From assembly GCA_017545665.1 (NCBI GenBank), contig JAFWKQ010000074.1, forward strand, positions 39,505 to 103,504: a stretch of DNA of 64,000 nt, in the 5' to 3' direction. This document shows positions 10,260 through 19,934 of this stretch, in pieces. The position numbers and the translations under genes were made by a program. A model generated the notes under the pieces. The model did no database searches and was not told the origin of the DNA. It saw only the letters and a list, made by a program, of their open reading frames with translations. Origin of the DNA: Atopobiaceae bacterium (GTDB lineage: Bacteria > Actinomycetota > Coriobacteriia > Coriobacteriales > Atopobiaceae). The number at the start of each line of letters is the position of its first letter. Position 1 is the stretch's first letter.

Positions 10260-11006
10260 ATGATTTTCGTGACTGGCGACACCCACGGCAATAACGATCT
10301 CTACAAGATTAGCCCAGACTTTTGGCCCGAGGGGCAGGATCTCATGCGTGACGATGCCCTTATTGTTTGCGGTGACTTTGGCGCACTGTGGTCAGGCGGT
10401 TCGCGCGACGAAGAGCTTCTGCGTTGGTACGAGCGCCAACCGTGGACAACGCTCTTCGTCGACGGAAACCACGAGAACTTCGACCTCATTAATGAGTTGC
10501 CCGTAGAGAGGCGCTTTGGTGGGCGCGTCCACACCATCCCTGGCTATCCGCACGTGATTCATCTGATGCGTGGCGAAGTCTATGACCTGCGGGTTTCCGA
10601 TTCCAAGAGCGTACGTGCCTTTGTGATGGGCGGGGCCCCCTCAATAGATGCCGCATGGCGTGTGCCTGGCCTGTCTTGGTGGTTCGACGAGATGCCCGAT
10701 TATACGGAATACGACAACGCTTGGCGAAACCTGGAGCGTGTGGGTTGGAGCGTCGACTACGTCTTCACGCACGAGTTACCCTTTGAGGGCGTACGGGATG
10801 CCTTGGAATGGGTCGATGGCTACGAAGAGCCTGAGCCTATCCAAAACGAGCTATCGGAATTCCTGCAGAGCGTTGACGATTGCCTTGACAAAAGACGCCT
10901 GAAGATGTGGTATGCGGGACATTACCACATTGACGCTGAAATAATGGACGATCAGCATTGCGTGCTCTACGAGCAGGTCTTGGAGCTTGGGTCGAGCCCC
11001 CTTTAA
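10260..11006 (+). CDS. Metallophosphoesterase, calcineurin-like fold
   Basis: A 248-aa protein with the full dimetal set in order: GDTHG near residue 6, GDFGALW, GNHENFD, a single histidine in VFTHELPF, and AGHYHID. ATG 10260 follows AAGGAGG; a longer frame to 10173 lacks a ribosome site. The substrate (protein, nucleotide or RNA phosphate) cannot be told from sequence. The phosphatase at 37997 is from a different branch of the superfamily. It sits between the DUF1848 gene and the AAA-AAA-M41 gene, all on the plus strand. Confidence 0.88.
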   Translation: MIFVTGDTHGNNDLYKISPDFWPEGQDLMRDDALIVCGDFGALWSGGSRDEELLRWYERQPWTTLFVDGNHENFDLINELPVERRFGGRVHTIPGYPHVIHLMRGEVYDLRVSDSKSVRAFVMGGAPSIDAAWRVPGLSWWFDEMPDYTEYDNAWRNLERVGWSVDYVFTHELPFEGVRDALEWVDGYEEPEPIQNELSEFLQSVDDCLDKRRLKMWYAGHYHIDAEIMDDQHCVLYEQVLELGSSPL

Positions 11007-11135
11007 GGAGTGTGAGCGGTAATAGCACGCCGCTTTGCTGTGACCTTTGGGGAAAGGGTGCCACCATTTTAGATACCCCATTGTTTATACTGCTGAAAAC
11101 AGTGCAACAATACCAAGACGAGGAGAAATATACGA

Positions 11136-14100
11136 ATGGGTGCCTATGGAATCTCTCTTACGGGTGTCATCAACGAAGCGCGCGACGACGCAAACCTGAG
11201 CGTTGCGCAGCGCGAGGCCCTGCGCAAACTTCAGACGAGCGATGCGAATAAGATTCTGGCCGACGAGGGCTTGTTGGAGGGTAAGCCAAAATATTGGCAT
11301 GTGAGCAAAACAGGCCATGACCTTGGCATACGAGAAGGGCAGAGGACGAATGACCGCGGAGAGAGCTACACGGCTATTCTCTACAGCGAGCATGCCAAGG
11401 AAGAGGTAGTGGCAATACTGCTAAAAAGGTTGCTGGGCAACCTGATTTCGGAAAGACAAGATGCGCCAGAAAGTGATGCACAGGTAACAACCCAAGATTC
11501 AGACGAAGGCAATTTCTATTGGTCTGAGGATCAGGACCACGACGAGATATCGGTTTTTGCGATTGACGACGAGCTCAATGATTATCTGCATGGTCAAACC
11601 ACGCCCGATGCCAATATCCAAAAAAACAGGCGTCCAAAAAGACGCGCTCGACTTAGCGATTGCGAACTTAGAAAGCATCGTCGAGACGTTAAGAATTTCA
11701 TTGGCGAATGGCGGTCGTTCCTGACCGGTTCACACGTGGCGCTCGAAAGATTGTTGAATGGGGATGCCGCATCCTGCTTCGCGTCTCTTGTGGTTGAGGA
11801 CCAGGCACGATTGAATCAGTTTACGGGTGAGGTCTCTGAGCTGTTTGAGAAATCCGGACAAGGTCCCAGAGGCAAGGCGCTTGTTACCACGCTGTCGGAG
11901 CTTGCCGAGCGCTACGACATCCAGGATTGTCAGTTCGTGGTTGGGGACTATGAGGGAGTGGATCTTCCGGAGGGGCGCCTTTTGGTGCTTGACGGCCTGC
12001 GTGCATTCTTGGATCAATACGAAGAAGACAGGCCCGTACTCGGGATGGATGCAAACAACGCAGCGGTCGACCGGGCCATACGAGAAAAGGCCGTTATCGA
12101 CGCGCTCAAGCGAGAGTCCCTGGGGCGTTACGTGTTGCTGATCGGCACTGATTCCGATCTTCAGGATCTTTGTGCGCTTGATGCCGTGTTCGCACAGTCC
12201 TTTGGTTCCAACCGCATCCAATTGGAGGGTCTTGAGGTTCAGAGCATGGCAAGAATATACCTTCGGGAGCTTGATCCAGAGGTACGTGAACAGACCAAAG
12301 AGATCGAGGGATTCGGAGGCAAGCTTATGCGACACATTGCCTTCAACCAGCGTCTCCAGCCGTTACGCGGTGCTGCGTATGCCAAGCATTTGGCTAAATA
12401 CTCAAATAGGGCGCGCAAGCCGATTCTGGAGTGCCCAGAGAATGGATACGACTACGACAGAATCCAATCGAGGCTCGATGCGGTCGTTGGGCTTGAGGCA
12501 GTAAAGCGGACCTTGCACGAGCTTGAGGGCCAAGCTCTGTTTAACATGCGGGCGGAGGCATATGGGCGCGAGGATGTTGCAAGCTGCAAGCACATGCTCT
12601 TTGTGGGGAATCCCGGCACGGGCAAAACTATGATGGCACGCATATTTGCCGACCTGCTTCCCGTTATGGGTGTTATAAAGCTGCCAGAGGGCAAAGATGG
12701 CAAAGAGAGCAAAAAGGGTAAGTTCAAAGAAGTCACGGCAAGCGACATCTTTTCCATGTATGTAAGTCAAAGTGAGGTAAAGGCGAAGGAGATCATTGAG
12801 GAGGCACGCGGTGGAGTGCTGTTCGTAGACGAGGCCTACTCAATGATGGGGCATGTGGGAGAAAAAAGCGATGCAACCAGTCAGGTAATTAGCGTATTCG
12901 TGAAGGCGATGGACGACTACAAGGATGAACTTGTGATTATCTTTGCCGGTTACGAGAAAGAGATGGCACGCTTCATGGAGTCCAATCCAGGACTCAAGTC
13001 GCGGACGCCCTATACGTTCCGTTTTGAGGACTATAGCACCGAAGAGCTCATCGAGCTGTTCTCGCGGAATCTTAGGGATATGGGCTACGACTACGAAAGG
13101 GAATCCGTTGAAGTCAAGCTAAGGGACTTGTTCGAGCGCAATCGCAACTTTAGGGATTTCGGCAACGGTCGTTTTGTGAGGAACGTGGTCTCGGCGGCAA
13201 AGCGCCATCATGCCACTGCCACAAACGACGGCAAGGTGGAAGCCGGCAAGCTATTTGTGATATCGGGCGATGACATCCCAAGCCAAAACGAGCTTATGGG
13301 TGTTAGCGACTGGTCGTTCAAAGGCGCTCGAGAGCTACTGAAACCACTCATTGGGATGGACCAGATAAAGGAAACGGTCCTTCGCTTCGAAAAGGAGGTG
13401 GCGTATCGGGAACAGATGCGCCTGCAGGGCTGCCCTCTTCCCCGAAAGAACATGCACATGCTTCTTACGGGAAATCCCGGAACGGGCAAGACGACGCTCG
13501 CCCGCATTCTGGGGAAGATCCTATACAACGTAGGCGTGCTTCCTACCAACAAGTTCCTTGAGGTCGAGGGACACGATCTTGCAAAGGTGGGATCGGGCAA
13601 TCAGCTAGAGGCGACAAATTACCTTAAAGACGCCATGGGAGGCGTGCTGTTCATAGATGAGGCGTACGCAATCCTGAGCTCACCGGGGAGAGACAGCATC
13701 ATTGCCACGCTGGTAAAGGCCATGGAAGACCATAAAGGCGACTTTGTGGTCATGTTTGCGGGATATAGAAAAGAAATGAAGGCCTTTACGGAGTGGAATC
13801 CCGGCTTGGAGTCACGCATTGGCTATAAGTTCGACTTCCAAGATTACGGAGAGGCCGAGCTCCAGGAGATATTCGAGCTCAAGATCAAAAGTGCCGGCCT
13901 TGAGATTACCGAAGCTGCTCAGGAAAAGAGTCGAAATGTGTTCCGGTTCTTCCAAGGCGTACGGGGCATCGGAAACGGTCGCTTTGCTGGGAAGCTTCTT
14001 GATGAGGCGATTTCGCTTCACGCCCAGAGCGCAAGCGTAGCCAATTTGAGGACGCTCGATGCGGACGACATCCCCTCAATAGAGCATATGGCAAGTATTG

Positions 14101-14672
14101 TGGCGGTAAATGTTGCGTCGTGCTTTGGCAACGACAACAAAGCCGTACTACAACGACGCACCGTACATGAGCTCGGGCATGCCATATGCCTATTGGAGCT
14201 CAGGCGACTTACAAATATCAGGTGTATTACCATACGCGAAGAGGGCACAGGTGCAGCGGCCTATGTGGCATACACACCTAACTTCGAGATAAACACTGCC
14301 AACGACATAGAAAGCGAAATAGTGGCAGCGCTGGGCGGCTTGGCGGCAGAGGAGGTTGTGCTCGGCGAATATGGTGTTGGGGGGACGAGCGATTTGGCCC
14401 GCGCTACAGAGACTGCTCGAGCATATGTTACGAAAACGGGGCTATCGAGCGCCGGTCTTCTTGTGTACGGTGACGTGGATGTTCACGAGCTGCCAGAATC
14501 GGTGCGTGAGACCATAAGCCAACTGTTGGACGACGCCTTTGCAAAGGCAAGGCGTATTATTGTTGCGCGGAGGAACGTTCTTATAGCCTTGTATGAGAAG
14601 CTGATGAAAGAGAGGACCATATCGGGCGAGTGCGTCATAGACGTGTGGAACCAAATTGTGAGTGGACAATAA
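11136..14672 (+). CDS. Tandem CbbX/SpoVK-type AAA+ ATPase fused to an M41 metallopeptidase
   Basis: A 1178-aa protein; ATG 11136 follows AGGAGA. Order: KilAC-like module (about 8-105), a middle region of unknown fold (110-440), a first AAA+ domain with Walker A GNPGTGKT at 491-498 and GGVLFVDEAYSM, a second AAA+ domain with GNPGTGKT at 779-786 and GGVLFIDEAYAI, and a C-terminal FtsH-type peptidase with HELGH (H1011, E1012, H1015) and the third zinc ligand D1086 in GTSDLARAT. Known FtsH has a membrane anchor and one AAA+ domain of a different clade; here there is no membrane segment. By inference it is a soluble, self-contained unfoldase-protease, perhaps in defence or regulation. Confidence 0.85.
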   Translation: MGAYGISLTGVINEARDDANLSVAQREALRKLQTSDANKILADEGLLEGKPKYWHVSKTGHDLGIREGQRTNDRGESYTAILYSEHAKEEVVAILLKRLLGNLISERQDAPESDAQVTTQDSDEGNFYWSEDQDHDEISVFAIDDELNDYLHGQTTPDANIQKNRRPKRRARLSDCELRKHRRDVKNFIGEWRSFLTGSHVALERLLNGDAASCFASLVVEDQARLNQFTGEVSELFEKSGQGPRGKALVTTLSELAERYDIQDCQFVVGDYEGVDLPEGRLLVLDGLRAFLDQYEEDRPVLGMDANNAAVDRAIREKAVIDALKRESLGRYVLLIGTDSDLQDLCALDAVFAQSFGSNRIQLEGLEVQSMARIYLRELDPEVREQTKEIEGFGGKLMRHIAFNQRLQPLRGAAYAKHLAKYSNRARKPILECPENGYDYDRIQSRLDAVVGLEAVKRTLHELEGQALFNMRAEAYGREDVASCKHMLFVGNPGTGKTMMARIFADLLPVMGVIKLPEGKDGKESKKGKFKEVTASDIFSMYVSQSEVKAKEIIEEARGGVLFVDEAYSMMGHVGEKSDATSQVISVFVKAMDDYKDELVIIFAGYEKEMARFMESNPGLKSRTPYTFRFEDYSTEELIELFSRNLRDMGYDYERESVEVKLRDLFERNRNFRDFGNGRFVRNVVSAAKRHHATATNDGKVEAGKLFVISGDDIPSQNELMGVSDWSFKGARELLKPLIGMDQIKETVLRFEKEVAYREQMRLQGCPLPRKNMHMLLTGNPGTGKTTLARILGKILYNVGVLPTNKFLEVEGHDLAKVGSGNQLEATNYLKDAMGGVLFIDEAYAILSSPGRDSIIATLVKAMEDHKGDFVVMFAGYRKEMKAFTEWNPGLESRIGYKFDFQDYGEAELQEIFELKIKSAGLEITEAAQEKSRNVFRFFQGVRGIGNGRFAGKLLDEAISLHAQSASVANLRTLDADDIPSIEHMASIVAVNVASCFGNDNKAVLQRRTVHELGHAICLLELRRLTNIRCITIREEGTGAAAYVAYTPNFEINTANDIESEIVAALGGLAAEEVVLGEYGVGGTSDLARATETARAYVTKTGLSSAGLLVYGDVDVHELPESVRETISQLLDDAFAKARRIIVARRNVLIALYEKLMKERTISGECVIDVWNQIVSGQ

Positions 14673-14716
14673 AGGCGCGGGGCGGGGCTGGAACGGCCCC
14701 GACGCCTCGCCTCGCG

Positions 14717-15976
14717 CTATGCGAGGCCCTCGTAGGGGCCGCGCGCCCTGTCAAGATACGCAAGGTACTCCTCGACCGTCTTGGAATGGTCCCGGTTAAG
14801 ACGCTCCATGAGCCTCTGCCAATCGTTGCCGATTTCAGCGCTGCCAAGAAGCGCTCGCAAGAGGTCTTGCCAAGGGCTGCTCAAGAGCACGGCGGGAAGG
14901 GGTGGCTCCACCATCACGACGCCGTCGCCCGCCGCCGTGAGCCAACGGTAGAACAACTCGAACGGCTTGTTGATGTGTACCATGGTAAGGGCGGTTGAGG
15001 CGGGGTTGCCCGTTTCGCCCTCGAACTGGTCGAACTGGAGGTCGAACCCAAAGCGATCGAACATGAAGTTCGACCTGTCCGAGCGTGCGCGCAAAAAGAG
15101 GTAGCGCCCCTTTTTTGTGCTCGCGCCTTCGTGTCTTAGGCGGGCTTCTGCGTCGGCTTTCGCCTTCTCGATTTCCTTGCCCCGCTCCACGGGCGTGTCC
15201 GAGACCCTTGTACCAACCATACGGTCGACGCGCAGGCGCTGGACCGTGGAGTGGCCCCTCCACTTCTTGGACGAGAAGGTATCGACGTAGTAGTTGCCCC
15301 CTATGTACGCGACCGCCAGTGGCGTTTCGTCGCGCCACGTGCTGCCGTCATCGTCCGAAAGGATGCAGCGTTCGTGCCCTCCTGCCATGGACCTGCCCTT
15401 GTCGCTCCTACGGGCGTTGCTCATGCTTACGTAGCTGTACTGGAAGCGGACCCTCCTTCCCTCCTTCATGGCGCGGAATATGGTCTGCACGGTCCTGAAG
15501 ACCTTCTTGTCCTCCGGCTGCATGCGCTCGTCCACGAACACGGTGCCATCCAGGTCATCCTCTTGGTAGATGCTCACGAGGTCGAGCAGGCCACCCTGCA
15601 AACGCTTGCTTTGGTGCATGGTGAGCGTGTGCGACGAGCGGATGGCGTTGAGCAGCAAGTGAACATCGGCAGTCGTAAAGTCGCTGCGCTTGCACCAAAA
15701 GCCTCTGTTGCGGTCGGCCTTCTTTATCTGGATACCAGCGAAGCAGTTGTTTGTTAGCGCCCTCAGGTCACCGCCCACGGTGTTTTCGGCTGGTGTTTCG
15801 CCAAAGCGTTCCTCCAGTATGGCGCGTATGCTAGCGTTCGAGAGCGGGTGTCGCTCGTCGCTGAACCGCTTTAGTATCTCTACGATGCACAGCAGGCGCT
15901 CGCGCGGGTTGTCGCAGCTGAGTCCCTGCGGGAGGAGGCTGGCAAATTCCTCGACGTCGTACTGTGAAAGCGCCAT
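14717..15976 (-). CDS. WYL-domain transcriptional regulator
   Basis: A 419-aa minus-strand protein convergent with the AAA-AAA-M41 gene. Start ATG 15976 (MALSQYDVEEF) follows GAGGG. An N-terminal winged helix (RERLLCIVEILKRFSDERHP ... NTVGGDLRAL) is followed by a WYL-type ligand-binding core with VRFQYSYV, TPLAVAYIGGNYYVDTFS and a C-terminal helical part. Such regulators often control defence islands and sense nucleotides or nucleic acid. Its position between the protease and helicase genes, divergent from the helicase, suggests it regulates one or both. That is inference. Confidence 0.82.
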   Translation of the reverse strand: MALSQYDVEEFASLLPQGLSCDNPRERLLCIVEILKRFSDERHPLSNASIRAILEERFGETPAENTVGGDLRALTNNCFAGIQIKKADRNRGFWCKRSDFTTADVHLLLNAIRSSHTLTMHQSKRLQGGLLDLVSIYQEDDLDGTVFVDERMQPEDKKVFRTVQTIFRAMKEGRRVRFQYSYVSMSNARRSDKGRSMAGGHERCILSDDDGSTWRDETPLAVAYIGGNYYVDTFSSKKWRGHSTVQRLRVDRMVGTRVSDTPVERGKEIEKAKADAEARLRHEGASTKKGRYLFLRARSDRSNFMFDRFGFDLQFDQFEGETGNPASTALTMVHINKPFELFYRWLTAAGDGVVMVEPPLPAVLLSSPWQDLLRALLGSAEIGNDWQRLMERLNRDHSKTVEEYLAYLDRARGPYEGLA

Positions 15977-16183
15977 GGGTGTCCCTCGCAAACGGAAGTG
16001 GGCGGTGAGCACGAAGAACATACCATGGAAAGAGGCAAATTGTGTGCGCGCGTCGGTTTCCCCAACGATAAAACGCTGCGATTTCGCACGTTTGCCTAAA
16101 CGAGTAGTTCGCTGGATGTGACTGATTGGATAATGGGTTGCGTATCGCCTGCGACAGATCTTAATGGGCAAGGGGAGTTTGTG

Positions 16184-18688
16184 ATGGATAATGAGACAGA
16201 GTATTTTGATTATTTACCTAAGCACGAGAGGGACTTGGAACGCTATCTTGGCCTTCGTAAAGACCCCGATGATGTAATCAAGGAAAACTTGACAACGCAT
16301 ATAGCGATAAGTCGCAGAAAACACAGCAGCATGGTGGATTACCGTGATAGCGGAAACAAGATTCGCACACTCATTGAGCGCGCAATCGTTCACTTACTCA
16401 ATAAAAATGGAATCTCCACCAAAGGTGTTGGTGATAATGGCAAAGAAAGAGACATTGCGCTGGCAGACAACATCAATCGCGCTAAGAGAGAGGGAATAAT
16501 AAAAGCTAAGCAAAGTGACTACTATCACGAATGTCGGAAGCATACCAATCCCTTCGAACATGCGAGCCAGGCGTTGCAGGAGCAGGATATTGTTGAGTCT
16601 TTAATATATCTTGACAGGTTGCTGCGCAGCCACCTGATAAATGATCTGCGGAAAAAAGAAATCGCTAAGGGGGTTTCGAACGCCAAAAGGGAATCTATGC
16701 TCGCGACCTACGACCCCGAAGCAGAAACAAAGGCGGCTATTGCGGATGCAATAAGTCGGACTGAGACTAAATATCAGCAAAGAATAGAGGAACAAAACAA
16801 ACGGGCGCGGGACTTGGATAGGCGATTCGAGGAGTTAACCCAAGAGCGCGATGCTTTAGTCAAGGAACACGAGGCACTGGGTGAACTGTCGGAAGAGGCG
16901 GAACAGAACTACTTGACTAGCGAACAGGAGAATGAAAGCCTTCGCCTAAAGATTGAAGAGGCAAAGCAAAAGCTTGAAGCGACGGAGCAAAAGCTGGAGA
17001 CGATAAGGCAAGATCGTGCAGAGGTCATCAAACAACGCGACGAGGTAATGCGGGAAGTGGATGCGGTTCTCAACGAGCACGACTTCATTCGCAAGCTCCT
17101 GCAAAATGGAGGCAAGGCGACGGACGAGCAGCGCAGCGTGATGTTTGCCATTGGTCGCGATGAGCAAGAGCTTAGAAACAACAATAATCGCGAGAGGCAT
17201 GGCATCATAAAGGTGAGGGGCGGCGCTGGTACAGGCAAGACCCTGTGCCTTCTTGCTGCAATTATGCATAGGCTGGAAACTGGGGGACAGATGTCGTTTG
17301 AGTCATTGCAGGCTCACAGGAACGCGTTGTTCCTGTGCTTCAACAAAGAACTGGCTGCGTACGTTCGAGGTCTGGTAGCCGGTTTTCCAGAGGTCGCGGA
17401 CCGTATTTACGTTGAGAGCTACGATGCCTTCTTGAATCAGCTGGTGGTATGTGACGTGAGGCAAGGCTACGAGTACCTCGAAGACTACAATAAAGACAAC
17501 CGCTTTCCCTACATGTCGGACCTGCCGCACTATTGGGGGCTAATCTACGATGATAGGGAGAGTGGGCCACAGTATTTCAAGAACTCTGTTAGAAAGCCGG
17601 AGAGCTGGACCGTTGGCGAAATCGTCGAGGAGGCCATGAGTGAGGTCGCCAAAAAAGAACCACAGCTCCTGGCCTCTGGCTCGACGATTGCTCGTCTCGT
17701 GGACTCGAGTGAGGCGCGCAACGTCCGTTGGATGACGGACGAGATCCTGTGGATGGATAACCGATACAGTGACGTGCAAGATGCTTTCGCGCGCTATCCT
17801 CAAGACACTCGCGCGGGACGGGGAGGCGCTCGTCGGGCTGACAAGGGCAGCGATGCCCGCAAGGTGATTCTTGAGGTGTGGCGAGAATTCCAAAATAAGC
17901 TCAGAGAGCATCGGACGTATACGATGGGCCGGGTTGTTGCAAGGCTCCTGGATCCGAAGTCCAACGATCTTCCGCGGTACGATGTAGTCGCCGTGGACGA
18001 AGCCCAAGACCTATCGGTAAGCATGGTGCGGCTTTTTAGGAGATTCGTAAAAGACGACGGGTATCTCTTCATAGCGGGTGATGAGGGACAGCAACTATAT
18101 ATGCGTGACTTTAGCTGGAGAGACGTGGATGAGGGTTTAGGCTATACTCCTCGGTTCCGCACACTTACCAAGAATATGCGCAATCCACCAGACATCCAGC
18201 GTTTCGTGGAGCGGCTTCACGACACGGAGCTCCCGGACGAAGAGCTCCGTTACATGGGCCAGCCGAACAAAGAAAAGGCCGATCTCGTGTGGGTGAGCGA
18301 TCAAGAGATGCCAGGGTGGATCGCAAACATAGTCGACCCAAATCAATCCACGGTTGTTATCACCAACAACAATCATCGCCTGCAGATGGTCAATAGCCTT
18401 ACGAGCGCCGGGCTCGAGGTCCGAGAAAGCGTTGAGGGCCATATGAGCGGTGCCATACAAAACGGCCTCTACGTTCTGTCGGTGTTGAGCGGAAAGGGGC
18501 TGGAGTTCGACACGGTTATTGTGGACTACCGCGAGCAACTCTACAGCCAAGATCCTGAGCGGGAGCTTAAGACCCGCAACATGCAATTCACGCGTGCGCG
18601 GAAGCGGCTGTTCGTGTTGCATCACAGCGAGTTGGGAGAGATACCGCTGCTGGAAAACTATCGCGACTACTTCCCAGAGTGGCAGTAA
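16184..18688 (+). CDS. SF1 (UvrD/RecB-like) helicase with long N-terminal helical region
   Basis: An 834-aa protein; ATG 16184 follows AAGGGGAG. Residues about 1-190 are helical and loosely HEPN-like, and about 195-300 are a charged coiled coil. The helicase core follows: Walker A GAGTGKT at 347-353, motif II DEAQD at 605-609, GDEGQQLY as motif III, SGKGLEFDTVIV as motif V and MQFTRARKRLFVL as motif VI. No nuclease motif is seen. Such coiled-coil SF1 helicases occur in defence islands. It is divergent from the WYL regulator, and a strong hairpin follows its stop. Confidence 0.85.
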   Translation: MDNETEYFDYLPKHERDLERYLGLRKDPDDVIKENLTTHIAISRRKHSSMVDYRDSGNKIRTLIERAIVHLLNKNGISTKGVGDNGKERDIALADNINRAKREGIIKAKQSDYYHECRKHTNPFEHASQALQEQDIVESLIYLDRLLRSHLINDLRKKEIAKGVSNAKRESMLATYDPEAETKAAIADAISRTETKYQQRIEEQNKRARDLDRRFEELTQERDALVKEHEALGELSEEAEQNYLTSEQENESLRLKIEEAKQKLEATEQKLETIRQDRAEVIKQRDEVMREVDAVLNEHDFIRKLLQNGGKATDEQRSVMFAIGRDEQELRNNNNRERHGIIKVRGGAGTGKTLCLLAAIMHRLETGGQMSFESLQAHRNALFLCFNKELAAYVRGLVAGFPEVADRIYVESYDAFLNQLVVCDVRQGYEYLEDYNKDNRFPYMSDLPHYWGLIYDDRESGPQYFKNSVRKPESWTVGEIVEEAMSEVAKKEPQLLASGSTIARLVDSSEARNVRWMTDEILWMDNRYSDVQDAFARYPQDTRAGRGGARRADKGSDARKVILEVWREFQNKLREHRTYTMGRVVARLLDPKSNDLPRYDVVAVDEAQDLSVSMVRLFRRFVKDDGYLFIAGDEGQQLYMRDFSWRDVDEGLGYTPRFRTLTKNMRNPPDIQRFVERLHDTELPDEELRYMGQPNKEKADLVWVSDQEMPGWIANIVDPNQSTVVITNNNHRLQMVNSLTSAGLEVRESVEGHMSGAIQNGLYVLSVLSGKGLEFDTVIVDYREQLYSQDPERELKTRNMQFTRARKRLFVLHHSELGEIPLLENYRDYFPEWQ

Positions 18689-18689
18689 C

Positions 18690-18730
18690 CCAACCATCAC
18701 CCGGGGCTACCCCCGAGTGGTGGTGGCTGG
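18690..18730 (+). terminator. Hairpin terminator after the helicase
   Basis: A GC-rich stem-loop just after the helicase stop. Bases 18703-18723 are the exact reverse complement of 27513-27533, the arm of the hairpin after the second large RNA. No T tract follows on the plus strand. Confidence 0.5.
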
Positions 18731-18763
18731 GGCCCGGGTGTCGGTTGCTCTTGTCCAGTTGCA

Positions 18764-18787
18764 TGCCACCTCAAGATATTGAGGTGG
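18764..18787. promoter_or_regulatory. Palindrome CACCTCAA-N4-TTGAGGTG upstream of large RNA copy 1
   Basis: CCACCTCAA and TTGAGGTGG flank GATA about 75 bases before the RNA. The same palindrome core (ACCTCAA-N4-TTGAGGT) precedes copy 2 at the same distance. The sequence between it and the RNA is also conserved, including GGTGGCATACT, whose CATACT may be a -10 box. It is a candidate operator and promoter for the RNA. Confidence 0.45.
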
Positions 18788-18844
18788 TCGCGACGTTTGC
18801 GATGAAATGAGGGGGTCTCTCGGTGGCATACTATTTGCAGCAAG

Positions 18845-19450
18845 AGCGAAGCTTGAGAACTGAATCGAGTCCGTTGGACCTCGGTGCATAAGGGGATTGC
18901 AGCCCTTCCGAGGCGGGATGGATGGGACGGAAGTCCCGGTGGGGATACCCGCCGGGGCGAGCCGCGAGGCGGGCCCGCGAGGGCTGCCGACGAGGGAGAA
19001 AGGCCCAAGCCCAAGTCCTGGCGCGCGCGATGGCGCTCCGAACGTGCAGAACTCCTGGCACACCTCAATAGACGCCCCAGTGGGGAAGAACCTTGGGACT
19101 AGGCGGGTCGCGCCGCTCGACAGTAGGCAAGGAATGCCAAAGGTGTAGTTCGTCTTGAGGTCGGGAAACCGACTATAACAGGAGTCGCTGGCCAAAGTAG
19201 CCGTAGGGACGGTTTGACCTCGAGTATACAAAGTAAAGGGCGAAATCCATCTCTGAAGCTCGGTGAAATCTGGGGGTAACCATTCCCCCGCAGGGCCCCA
19301 AAGGGAGGTTTGGCAGCCTCCTCGGGCAAGAAGCCATGGGTCGCTCCCGGAAGCTCAGACTTGTCTGCCTGCTGACGGAACACGGGGAAGCCATTTGTAG
19401 CGTAGGGCGAAGGCTCACAACGGATTCGATTCAGTTCTCATGCTCGCGCG
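18845..19450 (+). ncRNA. Large (~600 nt) structured RNA, copy 1
   Basis: Unlike neighbouring genes it has no coherent reading frame, yet long stretches match copy 2 at 26909-27505. The 5' strand 18854-18875 pairs over 22 bp with 19419-19440, a G-U pair being the only non-Watson-Crick position. In copy 2 the inner part of this helix changes on both sides (TCCGTT/AACGGA here, CCCACC/GGCGGG there), which is compensatory. Internal conserved blocks include AAGAACCTTGGGACTAGG and CCATTCCCCCGCAGGG. Size and closing helix recall the ornate ROOL/GOLLD classes, but I cannot assign it to either. The RNA orientation is inferred from the hairpins that follow copy 2. Confidence 0.7.
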
Positions 19451-19515
19451 CTTCCATCGCTTCGCTTCTGTGGCATTTGGAAACGCCGGCAACGTCGTTG
19501 CGAGTTGATGATTTG

Positions 19516-19528
19516 CTATGTGACATAG
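19516..19528. promoter_or_regulatory. Likely autoregulatory operator of the Phd/RelE pair
   Basis: The palindrome CTATGTGACATAG lies about 80 bases upstream of the antitoxin start in A/T-rich promoter-like sequence. Antitoxins of this type usually repress their own operon at such sites. Confidence 0.45.
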
Positions 19529-19608
19529 TAAGATGGTGTGAATATATTCGTGAAAATCTTCATTAATATATGTTAGCATGCTCCTATACCAACGTATGGG
19601 GAGGTTAC

Positions 19609-19932
19609 ATGGCTTTGCCTGCAGAAGTGCTAGACAACATCGTTTCGGTTAGCGAATTCTCGCGTGGCGGTGCCTCGCGTGCGTTCGAGAAGGCCAAGGG
19701 CAGTACGCCGGTTATCGTGATGAAAAACAACAAGCCGACCGCCGTCATAACGTCGCCCGAGGAGTATGCGTACCTGAGCGAGATGGAGGAGGACTTTATC
19801 CTGCTGGGTCAGTCGATTGCGCGTCTCGCGCGCAACGACGTTAGGCCTACCGTCCCGTTTGACGAGGTTCTTGCGGAGTTTGGCATAACCGACTCCGAGC
19901 TCGACGAGGCTGAAGACGTGGGGATTGGCTAG
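19609..19932 (+). CDS. Phd/YefM-type antitoxin
   Basis: A 107-aa protein; ATG 19609 follows GGGGAGG. The N-terminal half (SVSEFSRGGASRAFEKAK ... PVIVMKNNKPTAVITSPEEY) is the Phd/YefM DNA-binding fold; the acidic tail (FDEVLAEFGITDSELDEAED) is the part that wraps the toxin. The toxin gene begins 2 bases after its stop. The pair lies directly downstream of large RNA copy 1. Confidence 0.9.
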   Translation: MALPAEVLDNIVSVSEFSRGGASRAFEKAKGSTPVIVMKNNKPTAVITSPEEYAYLSEMEEDFILLGQSIARLARNDVRPTVPFDEVLAEFGITDSELDEAEDVGIG

Positions 19933-19934
19933 CC

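Noticed and set aside
18845..19450. Group II intron or protein-coding interpretation of the ~600-nt repeats
   Set aside because: No domain V-like GAGCCGTATG hairpin, no intron-encoded protein, and all open frames in the two copies disagree.
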